Below are positions 1-8,027 of a DNA stretch of 64,000 bases, one piece after another. A program made the translations under genes and the position numbers. The stretch covers positions 1-64,000 of the forward strand of contig NZ_FRDH01000014.1 of the NCBI RefSeq assembly GCF_900143205.1. The letters run 5' to 3'. Below the pieces are notes generated by a model that ran no database searches, was not told where the DNA came from, and worked only from the letters and a program-made list of their open reading frames with translations. The number at the start of each line of letters is the position of its first letter. Within the stretch, counting starts at the first letter, position 1. This DNA comes from Butyrivibrio hungatei DSM 14810 (GTDB taxonomy: Bacteria; Bacillota; Clostridia; Lachnospirales; Lachnospiraceae).

Positions 1-4
1 ATGT

Positions 5-133
5 TGAATGTCAAGTAAAATTGACCCACTTTTACACTTAAATCTGACCCACCCCTAGATCCGCCAGTGCGATTTTGAGGGCGGGTCAGTTTTATTTATA
101 AATCTCGATTTTTACACTGTGAATTGACCCACC
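5..133. repeat. Left terminal repeat cluster of the IS21 element
   Basis: TGACCCAC motifs occur at 21-29, 44-53 and 124-133, with an inverted copy (GGGTCAG) at 83-89. They match the three copies at the other end and are the expected transposase binding sites. Confidence 0.7.
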
Positions 134-135
134 TT

Positions 136-579
136 TTAATGAGTTACCAGTGTGTATCCAGCACCGGTAAGTGCTGTTTTATCTATGATCATTGTCTTGC
201 TCAAGGTATCCATGACAACATACCTGCTAAGTTCTAGTAGTCTGTCACCGATAAGTTCCTTCACGAGCTTCTCCATAGCCTCAGCCTTGGGAGCATTTCT
301 TTCTATTTTGTCCTCGCATATATGTTGTGGTTTAACTGGGGAGCATAGTTCATCCATCGACATAAATAAGTTCTCATCTGCCTGTTTGCATTGCTCAGCT
401 CTGAATCTGTCAGTTGTTTCGTCGTATCCCAGGGAATCCATGCTCTTCATTCTTGACAGCGTTGACCAAGGATACTTTATTCCAAATGACTCTCGGAGCG
501 TTTGGTAAAGAGCATCCTTTCCGCCATTGTTGTATATTCCTGCAAGTTCAGGGAGATTTTTATCTCTTATTTTAACCAT
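136..579 (-). CDS. Hypothetical protein, last gene of the IS21 operon
   Basis: I do not recognise a family for this 147-residue protein. The start is supported by AAGGAG shortly before the ATG, and the gene overlaps its upstream neighbour by 13 bases, so it is probably translated with the element's other genes. Residues about 20-50 (LYQTLRESFGIKYPWSTLSR) could be a helix-turn-helix-like segment. The rest is charged and helical, with no visible catalytic motif. It lies inside the left terminal repeats, so it should move with the element. A DNA-binding accessory of transposition is a guess from position only. Confidence 0.55.
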   Translation of the reverse strand: MVKIRDKNLPELAGIYNNGGKDALYQTLRESFGIKYPWSTLSRMKSMDSLGYDETTDRFRAEQCKQADENLFMSMDELCSPVKPQHICEDKIERNAPKAEAMEKLVKELIGDRLLELSRYVVMDTLSKTMIIDKTALTGAGYTLVTH

Positions 580-1043
580 GATAGTTCTCCTTCCGACAGC
601 TTGCCCATTTCTGCTTCAGCCCATTCATCGAATGCTCTGGATAGAGCTCGTCCTTCTTCCATAAGGGCTTCAGCCTCTTCAATGAGCTTGTGTCTCCGAA
701 GTACTTTCTCATATACATCTGACTTATACGACAACTCATGAAGCTGCTTTCTCAGGCTTTTAATAGTGTCTTCACCTCTCAGTTCGGCAAGATATTCTTC
801 TTTTTCTTCATCATCCATAGTGCTAAGGGTATCACGGATATCCTGTTCCTCCCTGTAAATGTCAAGAAAATCAATGTAGTTTCCATGGCCGTCTTCAGCA
901 TTGCATGAGTTCTCGTGCACACTGTTGCCAGCAGCAACCCATTCATGAAGAACCTTCCTTTCTGCCTCATTCATTGGTGTGGATTTTTCATATCTATTCA
1001 GCTCATCCTGCAGGAATCGCTGTCTATCGCTTGTTATGTTCAT
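567..1043 (-). CDS. Hypothetical coiled-coil protein inside the IS21 element
   Basis: A 158-residue acidic protein with no recognised domain. Residues about 70-140 are rich in Glu, Lys and Leu (EYLAELRGEDTIKSLRKQ and on) and look like a coiled coil. The ATG overlaps the istB stop (ATGA-type overlap) and is preceded by AAAGG, so it is translationally coupled to istB. The next gene overlaps its 3' end. Canonical IS21 elements carry only istA and istB, so this is a passenger or accessory gene. Function unknown. Confidence 0.55.
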   Translation of the reverse strand: MNITSDRQRFLQDELNRYEKSTPMNEAERKVLHEWVAAGNSVHENSCNAEDGHGNYIDFLDIYREEQDIRDTLSTMDDEEKEEYLAELRGEDTIKSLRKQLHELSYKSDVYEKVLRRHKLIEEAEALMEEGRALSRAFDEWAEAEMGKLSEGELSWLK

Positions 1044-1822
1044 TTTTCTGTACCTTTCTGTTTTTTAACACTTATTTTTGACCCTTTGACACGGTAACTG
1101 TCTCCCGTTATACTAAGCACATGGCAGTGATGCAGCAGGCGGTCAAGTATTGCAGTTGCCGCAAGCTGTCCGGTAAATACTTCATCCCATCTACCCATTG
1201 GGAGATTAGTGGTGATAATGAGGGAGCTTTTTTCGTATCGTTGACGGATGATCTGGAAAAACATGCTCTCTCTTTCTTTGTCCATTTTTATGTATGAAAG
1301 TTCGTCTATTATCAGAAGCTCAATACGATTCAGCTTATCAAGCATCTGCTGGAGATTCCCGGCAAGCATCTCATCATAAAGCCTGTCGACAAGTTCCTTT
1401 GCATTAACAAAAAGGACTTTCCTGCCTCTTCTGCAGGCGTTACGACCTATTCCCGTAGCAATCATACTCTTACCAACTCCAGGTGGCCCAATGATTATGA
1501 TATTTTCACGGTTATCCAGGAAAGTAAGCTTTCCGAGTTCATCGATCTTATCCTTATCCAGCGACGGATTAAAGCTGTAATCAATGTCCTCAAGAGAAGA
1601 TGCATTATCAAAACCGGCTTTCACAAGAAGCTTTTCTGTTCTACGGCTGGCTTTTCCACTGTCTTCAAGTTCCAATAGCCTGAGGAGAAAATCCATATAT
1701 CCCAGTGATTCCTGTGTTGCTTCTTCAATGATGTCTTTATATTGGGCGCGCATATCTACGAGCTTGAACTGCTTCATCTTTGCTTCTATGTATGCGCTTT
1801 TGTGTTCTGTGTCGTTAAGCAT
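1040..1822 (-). CDS. istB: IS21 helper ATPase IstB
   Basis: A 260-residue DnaC/IstB-type AAA+ ATPase. Walker A is GPPGVGKS (about residues 112-119), Walker B is LLIIDELSY, and a sensor-like IITTNLP follows, all typical of IstB. In IS21 transposition IstB works with the transposase IstA in target selection and strand transfer. The ATG follows an AAGGAGG site and overlaps the istA 3' end by 8 bases, the usual coupling of this pair. Length and motifs look intact. Confidence 0.93.
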   Translation of the reverse strand: MLNDTEHKSAYIEAKMKQFKLVDMRAQYKDIIEEATQESLGYMDFLLRLLELEDSGKASRRTEKLLVKAGFDNASSLEDIDYSFNPSLDKDKIDELGKLTFLDNRENIIIIGPPGVGKSMIATGIGRNACRRGRKVLFVNAKELVDRLYDEMLAGNLQQMLDKLNRIELLIIDELSYIKMDKERESMFFQIIRQRYEKSSLIITTNLPMGRWDEVFTGQLAATAILDRLLHHCHVLSITGDSYRVKGSKISVKKQKGTEK

Positions 1823-3329
1823 TCAGAACCTCCTTTGCATAGTTCTCATAGTAGCTGCAGCTTCTCGTAAGCTCACTAGTGGCCGTTGTACCGATTATCA
1901 GGGCGGTAGCTTCAGTTTCGTTAGCCTCCGGAAGTTTTCGCTCTCCTGAGTTATACTCACGAAGCATCTCTTTGAACAGCTTGATATCCATCTTTCCTTC
2001 ATCGACGGCCAGCCCTATAAACCTGTCCAGAGTATCATCATCGTAAAGATCCTGGAGTTCCATTATCCTTCTGGCATGGAATGTAGGCTGGTCAAACTTA
2101 CGACCTGCTGCTTCAAGATAACGTGCACCATTACTAAAGCGCTTAGTGAAGTCACGCCTTATCTGCGGAACAGAAGTTGATACCTTCTTTGCAATGGGCT
2201 CATAGTGGTCAGGATTGGTACGGATCTCATGTTTTTCATAAGATATTTCCTGATGTTCTATGAAATGTCCCTGTGAGTCATACAACATGATCCTGAAGCC
2301 ATAATTCAGCCTGTAGTATAGTGTTTTTCCAACATATCTGACGTGAACACTATATTTATTGCCACCGATACTGAGATAACTATCAGGACTGACTTTCCGC
2401 TTAAGCTTGCTGGTTGCATAGTAGTGTTCCTTGGGAAGCGGCTGTAACAGAGCTTTTTCTTCCAACAGGTAATGCTGGTTTGGAATTCTTTTGGTGGTGG
2501 AATGCTTCTTGTCGCACCACTCATTTATAAAAGCTTTCCCTCGGGAATTCAGATCCTCCATGCTTGCAAAGGCATTCCCTTTTATGAACTGTTCTTCGAT
2601 ATAGTTGAATGGTCTCTCGATTTTCCCTTTTTTACGTGGCCAGTAGCATGGACATGCGTTGAGCTCAACACCAAGATGCAGAGCCATGGCCAGCGCATGA
2701 GGATTATATTTTATTTCTTCCTCTGACTTTGGATTATTCTTGATAACAAACGCCTTGGGATTATCAATAAGAAGCTCCAGTGTTACGCCTCCCAGATCAT
2801 CAAACAGTTCCTGAACAGCTTCATATATAGCATCAGCATCTTCCCGTAAAGAAAAACATATCGCCTTCTTTCTTGATGCAGCCAGTATCATGGAAAAGCA
2901 GTATACTGTCATGTACCTGTCTGCAATAAGCACCTGATACTCACTCCAGTCAAACTGAGCCTGGTCACCCGGAGGGCTTTCGTGCCTTGTCGTTGCCTTA
3001 CTACTGATACTGTTTCCAACATCTTCATCCACTCTTCTTAAAAAGTAATAGACAGGTCCTATACTGCCTTTGTAGCCACGCTTCTGTAATTCACTGAATA
3101 TCCTGGTGCCATTGAAGTTAAATGGGTCACACCTCCAGGCAATGATCTGTTCCTTGAACGGATCAATCTTGGAGCTGTACTCTGTCCGGTTGTAGACAGG
3201 AGGTTCAGTCTTTTCTAATAGACTTCTGACCGTATTTCTGGCTATCCCAAGAATAGAAGCCGTAGCTCTTTTGGAACCAGTCTGTTTGTACACTTTGTGC
3301 ACAGCCACCCAGTCTTCCAATTCTTTCAC
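1815..3329 (-). CDS. istA: IS21 transposase IstA
   Basis: A DDE-family transposase of about 504 residues. The N-terminus carries a helix-turn-helix (GSKRATASILGIARNTVRSLL). The catalytic core shows the acidic residues in QAQFDWSEY, LLIDNPKAF and KGKIERPFNYIEEQF, the last being the Asp-to-Glu spacing seen in IS21 enzymes. A GTG start is chosen because AAGGAGG lies 7 bases upstream of it; an ATG 18 bases earlier lacks a ribosome site. No frameshift is visible, so the element may be functional. Confidence 0.93.
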   Translation of the reverse strand: MKELEDWVAVHKVYKQTGSKRATASILGIARNTVRSLLEKTEPPVYNRTEYSSKIDPFKEQIIAWRCDPFNFNGTRIFSELQKRGYKGSIGPVYYFLRRVDEDVGNSISSKATTRHESPPGDQAQFDWSEYQVLIADRYMTVYCFSMILAASRKKAICFSLREDADAIYEAVQELFDDLGGVTLELLIDNPKAFVIKNNPKSEEEIKYNPHALAMALHLGVELNACPCYWPRKKGKIERPFNYIEEQFIKGNAFASMEDLNSRGKAFINEWCDKKHSTTKRIPNQHYLLEEKALLQPLPKEHYYATSKLKRKVSPDSYLSIGGNKYSVHVRYVGKTLYYRLNYGFRIMLYDSQGHFIEHQEISYEKHEIRTNPDHYEPIAKKVSTSVPQIRRDFTKRFSNGARYLEAAGRKFDQPTFHARRIMELQDLYDDDTLDRFIGLAVDEGKMDIKLFKEMLREYNSGERKLPEANETEATALIIGTTATSELTRSCSYYENYAKEVLNA

Positions 3330-3387
3330 CTCTTTTCCTCCTTCCATATGTTTTTACATACGGAAAGAATTCTATATAACCTCAAAG

Positions 3388-3518
3388 AGGTGGGTCAATT
3401 CTAAGTATTAAATTTTCAAGGTACAGTGTATAATCGAAATGGTTTTATACTCGCGATCCACCATCTGGGGTGGGTCAGTTTTAAGTATTAAACCCGGGTC
3501 AATTTTAAGTGTAAATCA
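3388..3518. repeat. Right terminal repeat cluster of the IS21 element
   Basis: Three GGGTCA(A/G)TT motifs (near 3392, 3472 and 3496), each followed by TAAGT, mirror the left-end motifs. They sit just upstream of istA, so they may also overlap its promoter. Confidence 0.7.
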
Positions 3519-3636
3519 ATATTATATTATCTAATAAGTCATAACCCTTAGGTGTAACACATTTTTACATTTCCTCATATCTAATAAATGTTGAATGAGA
3601 TTGACCTGTATATACATTAAGATGTATAATGAGGTA

Positions 3637-3660
3637 ACTTGTTTGGAGGGTATTCTTATC
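3637..3660 (+). repeat. Short dispersed repeat, copy 1
   Basis: This 24-bp stretch matches 5076-5099 at 22 of 24 positions. Read on the plus strand both copies encode T-C-L-E-G-I. Here the frame starting MYNEVTCLEGILILK stops after 15 codons, so this may be a decayed copy of a small gene. Confidence 0.4.
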
Positions 3661-3674
3661 CTCAAATAATATTT

Positions 3675-3711
3675 CCCCTTAAGTGTTTGGTCGCACTTAA
3701 GGGGCTTTTTT
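3675..3711 (+). terminator. Rho-independent terminator (plus strand)
   Basis: An 11-bp stem (CCCCTTAAGTG pairing with CACTTAAGGGG) with an 8-base loop is followed by CTTTTTTAT on the plus strand. No plus-strand gene other than the short repeat reading frame lies just upstream. Confidence 0.6.
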
Positions 3712-4009
3712 ATACTTCAAAAAGAAACTCCGGTAACAATTCTTTAAAAGACTTTCCTTCGATAAATGGCATTTCCAAAAGCTTTATGAAGTTATTGCAT
3801 TCAACTACTGTAGAAAACTCAGGTTGCTTGACTATAACATATCTCTCATTTAGAAAAGTAATCATAAACTCTTCATTGCCATACCAAAAAGACGTTTCTA
3901 CAGTTAATGGCGGATCATCTGATCGATCTGGCCATTCATCCCACCTTTGCCACTTGATATATTCATCCCAAGAAAGCTTATTTACGATTTTTCCATTTGG
4001 TCCACGCAT
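3710..4009 (-). CDS. Hypothetical protein, possible immunity partner
   Basis: A 99-residue acidic, Trp-rich protein without a family I recognise. It starts with ATG behind GGAGAAG and overlaps the end of the upstream gene by 32 bases. Its small size, acidity and tight coupling downstream of a small candidate nuclease would suit an immunity protein, but no motif supports that directly. Confidence 0.5.
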   Translation of the reverse strand: MRGPNGKIVNKLSWDEYIKWQRWDEWPDRSDDPPLTVETSFWYGNEEFMITFLNERYVIVKQPEFSTVVECNNFIKLLEMPFIEGKSFKELLPEFLFEV

Positions 4010-4397
4010 TATTTTTCTTCTCCTTCCAAACTGAATTTACCAAGTTAATCAACGCCTTTTCTTGTGTAGTAGAATTCGCCGCACCTTTCTTTAAATCATT
4101 TTCATTATGAAAATACCCATGATGCGTATGTGGTGACATTCCCTTATGTGGAACATCTAAGTCCACCTGTTTTCTGCGCTTGTTCTCCTTATCATAATAA
4201 GTGATAAACTTTGGGTTACCATCGCCATCCAATGTTACATAAACTCTATTTTGACTCATTGTTTCCATCGGTGCTGTAGTATTACCATCAATTGGAACAA
4301 CAAATTTAATATTTCCATAAGTCAAAAGAGACTTATATTCACTTCCATATATCTTTCCTTTTACGCTTATTCCAGAACTAGCTCCTCTACCTCCCAT
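3978..4397 (-). CDS. MGGRGASSG-type small protein, possible toxin-like domain
   Basis: A 139-residue protein that begins MGGRGASSG, a signature I associate with small proteins of mobile elements and phage-derived regions. The C-terminal half has a His-rich stretch, HKGMSPHTHHGYFHNE (about residues 88-103), which could be a metal or nuclease site. Its ATG overlaps the TAA of the upstream DUF4417 reading frame (TAATG), indicating coupling to that gene, and a small acidic protein follows. A toxin/immunity reading is inference only. Confidence 0.5.
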   Translation of the reverse strand: MGGRGASSGISVKGKIYGSEYKSLLTYGNIKFVVPIDGNTTAPMETMSQNRVYVTLDGDGNPKFITYYDKENKRRKQVDLDVPHKGMSPHTHHGYFHNENDLKKGAANSTTQEKALINLVNSVWKEKKNNAWTKWKNRK

Positions 4398-5020
4398 TAT
4401 CTCACCACCTTTCTTGACTCAATGTAGTCTACAATTACTATATCTCCCTCCATCTCGTCATATGGTGTGCCAAAGCAAAGTATTTTAGCGGGCTCAATCC
4501 TGTTAAGCATCTCATTATATCCGTTAAGAAATTATTCCTTCGAATGCTTACATCCGATCATTCCAATTACAACCATGGAGCCTTTCTCAACAGCACTAAA
4601 ACAAAATTCATAAGAATCTTTAAGCCCCCAACTAATAGTTGGAAGTACATTTTGACCTTGGTCTTGCCAAAACGCTCCGCACCACCTACTGTGAGCGATG
4701 CTCTCCAATTGCCTCCAATAATGCATGTTCGTGTATGTTGAAAAGTCTGGTGTACAAATGAATGCATATTGTGATAAACGCACTAGTGCTCTCTCTGGAT
4801 TACGGTAAACATTTTCAAATTTGTAATCATCTACAAAGAAATGAACTCCTTTTTTACGATTAGTTTCTTTGTCATTATATTTTGTGTCAGAAATCGCTAT
4901 AAGTCCTACACCATCAATTTCAAAATTCTGTTTTCTTATTAGCGGCAACTGCCATTTACTATCCACCTCAAATTCGTTTCTTAGAAATAGTGGATTATTT
5001 CTAAAAACTGCACTTTTCAT
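4397..5020 (-). pseudogene. DUF4417 protein interrupted by an in-frame stop
   Basis: The first 162 residues match the DUF4417 pattern as I know it: CTPDFSTYTNMHYWRQ, then VLPTISWGLKDSYEFCF, then a C-terminal IGMIGCKH. A TAA at 4532-4534 stops translation after CKHSKE. The same frame then continues for 44 codons (FLNGYNEMLNRIEPAKILCF and on) to a stop that overlaps the ATG of the next gene. The continuation reads like the family's natural C-terminus, so the full gene would be 207 residues and the stop is a nonsense mutation, or less likely a recoded site. The ATG at 5020 is preferred because GGAG lies upstream; an ATG 24 bases earlier has no ribosome site. Confidence 0.7.
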
Positions 5021-5075
5021 ATTAAAGGGGTCTCCTACCCCCATACTATTTTGTATGGAAATACGAAGCCGTCAT

Positions 5076-5099
5076 ACTTGTTTGGAGGGCATTCGTATC
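5076..5099 (+). repeat. Short dispersed repeat, copy 2
   Basis: Second copy of the 24-bp element at 3637-3660. Here the plus-strand frame stays open from an ATG at 5054 to a TAG at 5166-5168 (MEIRSRHTCLEGIRITTYVS and on, 37 codons). No clear ribosome site precedes it. Confidence 0.4.
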
Positions 5100-5199
5100 A
5101 CCACATATGTTTCGGAATACAATTTAGTTGGTCGTCTAAATAATATTCCAGTTACTTATGTAATTTAGTTGAAATATTCACCATCCTTTCTCTATTATC

Positions 5200-5769
5200 T
5201 CAAGCAATCTCCTGTAACTTCAGCAATATCTGCTCGTAATCAGTATAACCACCATATGCGTAATGAAATCTTTTCCATAGTTTATAATATTGCCAAGCGT
5301 AGCAGGCTGCTTCATAGCTAATTTCAAACACATTATATATATCATCTGGACATTGTGGGTTAATTTTATCAACTAATACCGGAGGAGCAATGGCATACTT
5401 TGCAAAAAAATTGGCTTCTGCTTCTTCAACTTCCGGATTGATACCTCTATGATCCAACACACAATGCCCAATCTCATGTAAAATGGTCATATTTATTCTC
5501 TCATAAGACCTATCAATATCGTTGTAGTATATATACTCAACACCATTTTCCTCAACAAAGAATCCCTCACGTTCTTTTCTAACCTTTTTGTACTTTCTCC
5601 TACTCATTGTCGAATAAGGTACTAGCACAATCCCCATCTTATAAGCTATTTCAAAACCATTAATCGGAATCCCTTTTATCCCTAACTTCACAAAAAGAAA
5701 AATAACCTCACCCTTAATATATTCATATATTTCATCCTTAAGTCTAAGCCCTTTGCTATTGATCATCAT
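5200..5769 (-). CDS. ImmA/IrrE-family metallopeptidase
   Basis: A 189-residue zinc peptidase. The HEXXH motif is in TILHEIGHCVLDH, and a downstream Glu-rich segment (EVEEAEANFFAKYAIAP) supplies the usual third ligand region. ImmA-type proteases cleave partner XRE repressors in ICEs and phages in response to a signal. The gene overlaps the 3' end of an XRE regulator by 14 bases, giving the typical ImmR-ImmA order. No integrase or conjugation genes are nearby, so this may be a remnant or a stand-alone stress module. Confidence 0.85.
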   Translation of the reverse strand: MMINSKGLRLKDEIYEYIKGEVIFLFVKLGIKGIPINGFEIAYKMGIVLVPYSTMSRRKYKKVRKEREGFFVEENGVEYIYYNDIDRSYERINMTILHEIGHCVLDHRGINPEVEEAEANFFAKYAIAPPVLVDKINPQCPDDIYNVFEISYEAACYAWQYYKLWKRFHYAYGGYTDYEQILLKLQEIA

Positions 5770-6085
5770 CAGCTCCCATCAGAATGTTAATAAGTTCCAT
5801 TTTCTCACTCTTTGTCATCTGTTCAACATTTCTTGCAATAAGCCTTCTAGCGTAGCCCAATTCCCCCTTTACGTCATTAGGAATGCCCTCAATCAAGTAT
5901 TCTGGCGTTGTGTTAAGTGCTATCGCTATTTTTGATAATACTGTTGATCTAGGTACTCGGTCTCCTTTAATATAAAGTGAAACCGCTGCCTCGGTGATAC
6001 CGGCCGCTGTTGCCAGGTCTTTTTGCGTCATGCCTTTTTCATAAAGCATTGTGCGTATTCTTTCACCCATCGTATTACTATCCAT
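5756..6085 (-). CDS. XRE-family repressor (ImmR-like)
   Basis: A 109-residue regulator. Residues 5-65 form a Cro/C1 helix-turn-helix (MTQKDLATAAGITEAAVSLY), and the C-terminal part is helical. The ATG follows GGAGG. It is co-transcribed with the ImmA-like peptidase downstream, which it overlaps; in known pairs the peptidase inactivates this repressor. Palindromic AT-rich sites just upstream could be its operators. Confidence 0.85.
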   Translation of the reverse strand: MDSNTMGERIRTMLYEKGMTQKDLATAAGITEAAVSLYIKGDRVPRSTVLSKIAIALNTTPEYLIEGIPNDVKGELGYARRLIARNVEQMTKSEKMELINILMGADDDQ

Positions 6086-6128
6086 AAGCTTCCTCCATAT
6101 TCAATTTTCATCACACTATAAAATTAAC

Positions 6129-6170
6129 ACAATTCTTATTGTTTTGTAAAGTCTTTTTTCAATATATTGA
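6129..6170. promoter_or_regulatory. Operator-like palindromes upstream of the XRE gene
   Basis: ACAAT-TCTT-ATTGT (6129-6142) and the perfect palindrome TCAATATATTGA (6159-6170) lie 45-85 bp before the XRE start, and a related CGATATATTG follows at 6191. They are candidate autoregulatory sites. Confidence 0.4.
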
Positions 6171-6210
6171 TTTTAATTTACATAAAAAACCGATATATTG
6201 TTATTAAATA

Positions 6211-6240
6211 AAAAAAGCGATCAAAGATCGCTTTTTTATT
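6211..6240. terminator. Rho-independent terminator
   Basis: The stem AAAAAAGCGATC / GATCGCTTTTTT has a 3-base loop and works on both strands. It lies just past the stop of the Asn-rich surface protein. Confidence 0.85.
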
Positions 6241-6261
6241 TCTATCCTTTAAACCTTTTCC

Positions 6262-7905
6262 TTATCTAGTAACTTCCTCTCCTCCAATGATCCCCAACAA
6301 ATTAAGGAATCCACAATAACCCTTTCTATCAAGAAGATTATCAATAGCAAATCCTGCAGGAATCGTCACTTTCATCATAGTTTTTCCAACAGGGAAAAGA
6401 ACCTCCATAGTGATACTTCCTTTTTTGGCAAATGCTTCAAGCATTGCTCTGTCGAAGCATGCGATAGTATCAGTCTGAATGCGTAAAACACCACCTGCTG
6501 GTGTGGCACCAATGTTTGCGATAACTGCATTCTTGTACTGAGCATCTGTGATCGCTGACATTTTAAATGATAAAGTTCTTGATGCCTCACGATTTGCTCC
6601 AAGAACTGAAGGACCATTAGTTCCTATAGCAGCATATGCAGTTGCAATTGGCTGAGAAACTGTGATGGCGTTTTGAGCGCTCTCACCTGATGATCCGCCA
6701 TTGTCTGTAGCCAAAGAAACAGACTCATCTAATACAATGGTAATATTTCCTCCACTTGGTGCTCCGCCACCTGATGCTCCGCCGCCTCCCTGCTGAATTG
6801 CTTGAACAACAAGATTAAGCTGAGCGAGAGTAAGATTGGAAACGCCAGTAATAGATGATATCTTAACTAAATAATCATTACCATCCTGCACAAGCTCTAC
6901 CTGACATGTAGTAACTGATTGAGTTCCACTTCCTAATGCGATCTTATAGCCTTCCTCTCTAGGAGAAATTCTAATAGTTCCCTGCTTATCTGTATCCTGC
7001 TCTAGGTAACAATCAGTATAGTAACTGTTTTCTACAAAACTACCGTCCTTAACAAAAGAAACATCAATGCCCTGACTATACCAACTACCATCAATGCTTA
7101 CATACCAATACTGATGTTCAGCAGCTTTGCCAGATTTAATGCCAATATCACTCTTACTATAGTTACGTAGGATCGATCCCTGATTATCTTCAACTATGCC
7201 AATGTTCTCTTCAATAGCACCATTATTTAATACCACAGTTCCAAAATTGGTAATGATAGTTTCATTGTTCTCTCCAACTTTTCCCTTATTTGTTGTGATG
7301 AGATTGCTATTGTCCTTAACCTCTCCGGAATTTGTAACAATTTCGCCATTATTTGTGTTAACTACAGGATTAAATCCATTGAACGGACTACTATTTTCTT
7401 TAATATCTCCGTTATTTGTATCAACTAATCCTAAATTTTTTTCAATGTAACCGTTATTTTCAGTAGTTGTTTTATTGTTTTTATAAATATCTCCATTATT
7501 AGTGACAACATTGCCACTATTCTCCTTTACAGAACCTGTTTCAAAATTATTTACTACCAATCCACCATTTACTTTTACTGAGCCATAATTATCGGTTACT
7601 TCTCCATAATTTTGCGATACATAACCATCTACATCATTAGTCTTAACTATGCCTGTTTCATGATTTGTAACAATCGTCCCATCGTCATGATTTTCAGTAA
7701 CAGTTCCAAAATTACCGTAGACGGTACCATAGTTTTCACCTAATACCTCACCATCATTGATAAGAATAATTTCACCAAACTCAGGGTTTGGATCATCAAA
7801 TTCCGCATACGCTGTGATTGATGTACCCATTATCATTGTTCCGACCAATAATGTTGCCGAACCAATAGCAGACAGTTTTTTGATTGCATCCTTTCTTGTT
7901 ACCAT
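6262..7905 (-). CDS. Secreted Asn-rich repeat (beta-helix-like) protein
   Basis: About 547 residues. The ATG at 7905 is chosen because GGAGGTAAAT precedes it; the longer upstream frame adds an unlikely leader. A signal peptide ends near TAYAEF. Residues about 45-240 are short repeats of the type N-N-G-x-I-x-x-N-x-G-x-V, about 9-12 residues each, with regularly placed Asn, Gly and Val/Ile. This is the pattern of a right-handed beta-helix or similar solenoid. A Gly/Ser-rich linker (QQGGGGASGGGAPSGG) leads to a C-terminal domain of about 100 residues (LSFKMSAITDAQYKNAV and on) that I cannot name. Probably an exported surface or adhesion protein. Confidence 0.8.
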   Translation of the reverse strand: MVTRKDAIKKLSAIGSATLLVGTMIMGTSITAYAEFDDPNPEFGEIILINDGEVLGENYGTVYGNFGTVTENHDDGTIVTNHETGIVKTNDVDGYVSQNYGEVTDNYGSVKVNGGLVVNNFETGSVKENSGNVVTNNGDIYKNNKTTTENNGYIEKNLGLVDTNNGDIKENSSPFNGFNPVVNTNNGEIVTNSGEVKDNSNLITTNKGKVGENNETIITNFGTVVLNNGAIEENIGIVEDNQGSILRNYSKSDIGIKSGKAAEHQYWYVSIDGSWYSQGIDVSFVKDGSFVENSYYTDCYLEQDTDKQGTIRISPREEGYKIALGSGTQSVTTCQVELVQDGNDYLVKISSITGVSNLTLAQLNLVVQAIQQGGGGASGGGAPSGGNITIVLDESVSLATDNGGSSGESAQNAITVSQPIATAYAAIGTNGPSVLGANREASRTLSFKMSAITDAQYKNAVIANIGATPAGGVLRIQTDTIACFDRAMLEAFAKKGSITMEVLFPVGKTMMKVTIPAGFAIDNLLDRKGYCGFLNLLGIIGGEEVTR

Positions 7906-8027
7906 ATTTACCTCCATAAGAAAAAACAAAATCCATGCATAAACGCATAGACACAATGATCCAATAAATATTGTAACTTTCATGCAATCATAAAAATCAT
8001 CATATTTAATTGTTTTTTTGTGAATTA

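Larger units (their letters stand above)
5..3518. mobile_element. IS21-family insertion sequence with two passenger genes
   Basis: The istA/istB pair is bounded by repeated TTGACCCAC-type motifs, as expected of IS21 elements with multiple terminal repeats. The outermost 23 bp at the left (5-27) and the reverse complement of the right end (3496-3518) both begin TGA and end AAAATTGACCC, matching at 18 of 23 positions. Two more minus-strand genes lie inside the ends downstream of istB, so the element is a four-gene operon instead of the usual two. I see no convincing target duplication (atgt on the left, atat on the right), and the left flank is only 4 bases long here. Confidence 0.8.

Noticed and set aside
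1..3597. Direct repeat ATGTTGAATG at 1-10 and 3588-3597 as IS target duplication
   Set aside because: The right copy is 70 bp beyond the element's end, and 10 bp is longer than IS21 duplications usually are; probably chance.
5200..6085. Start of an integrated conjugative element or prophage
   Set aside because: Only the ImmR/ImmA-like pair is present; no integrase, conjugation or phage structural genes occur in the window.
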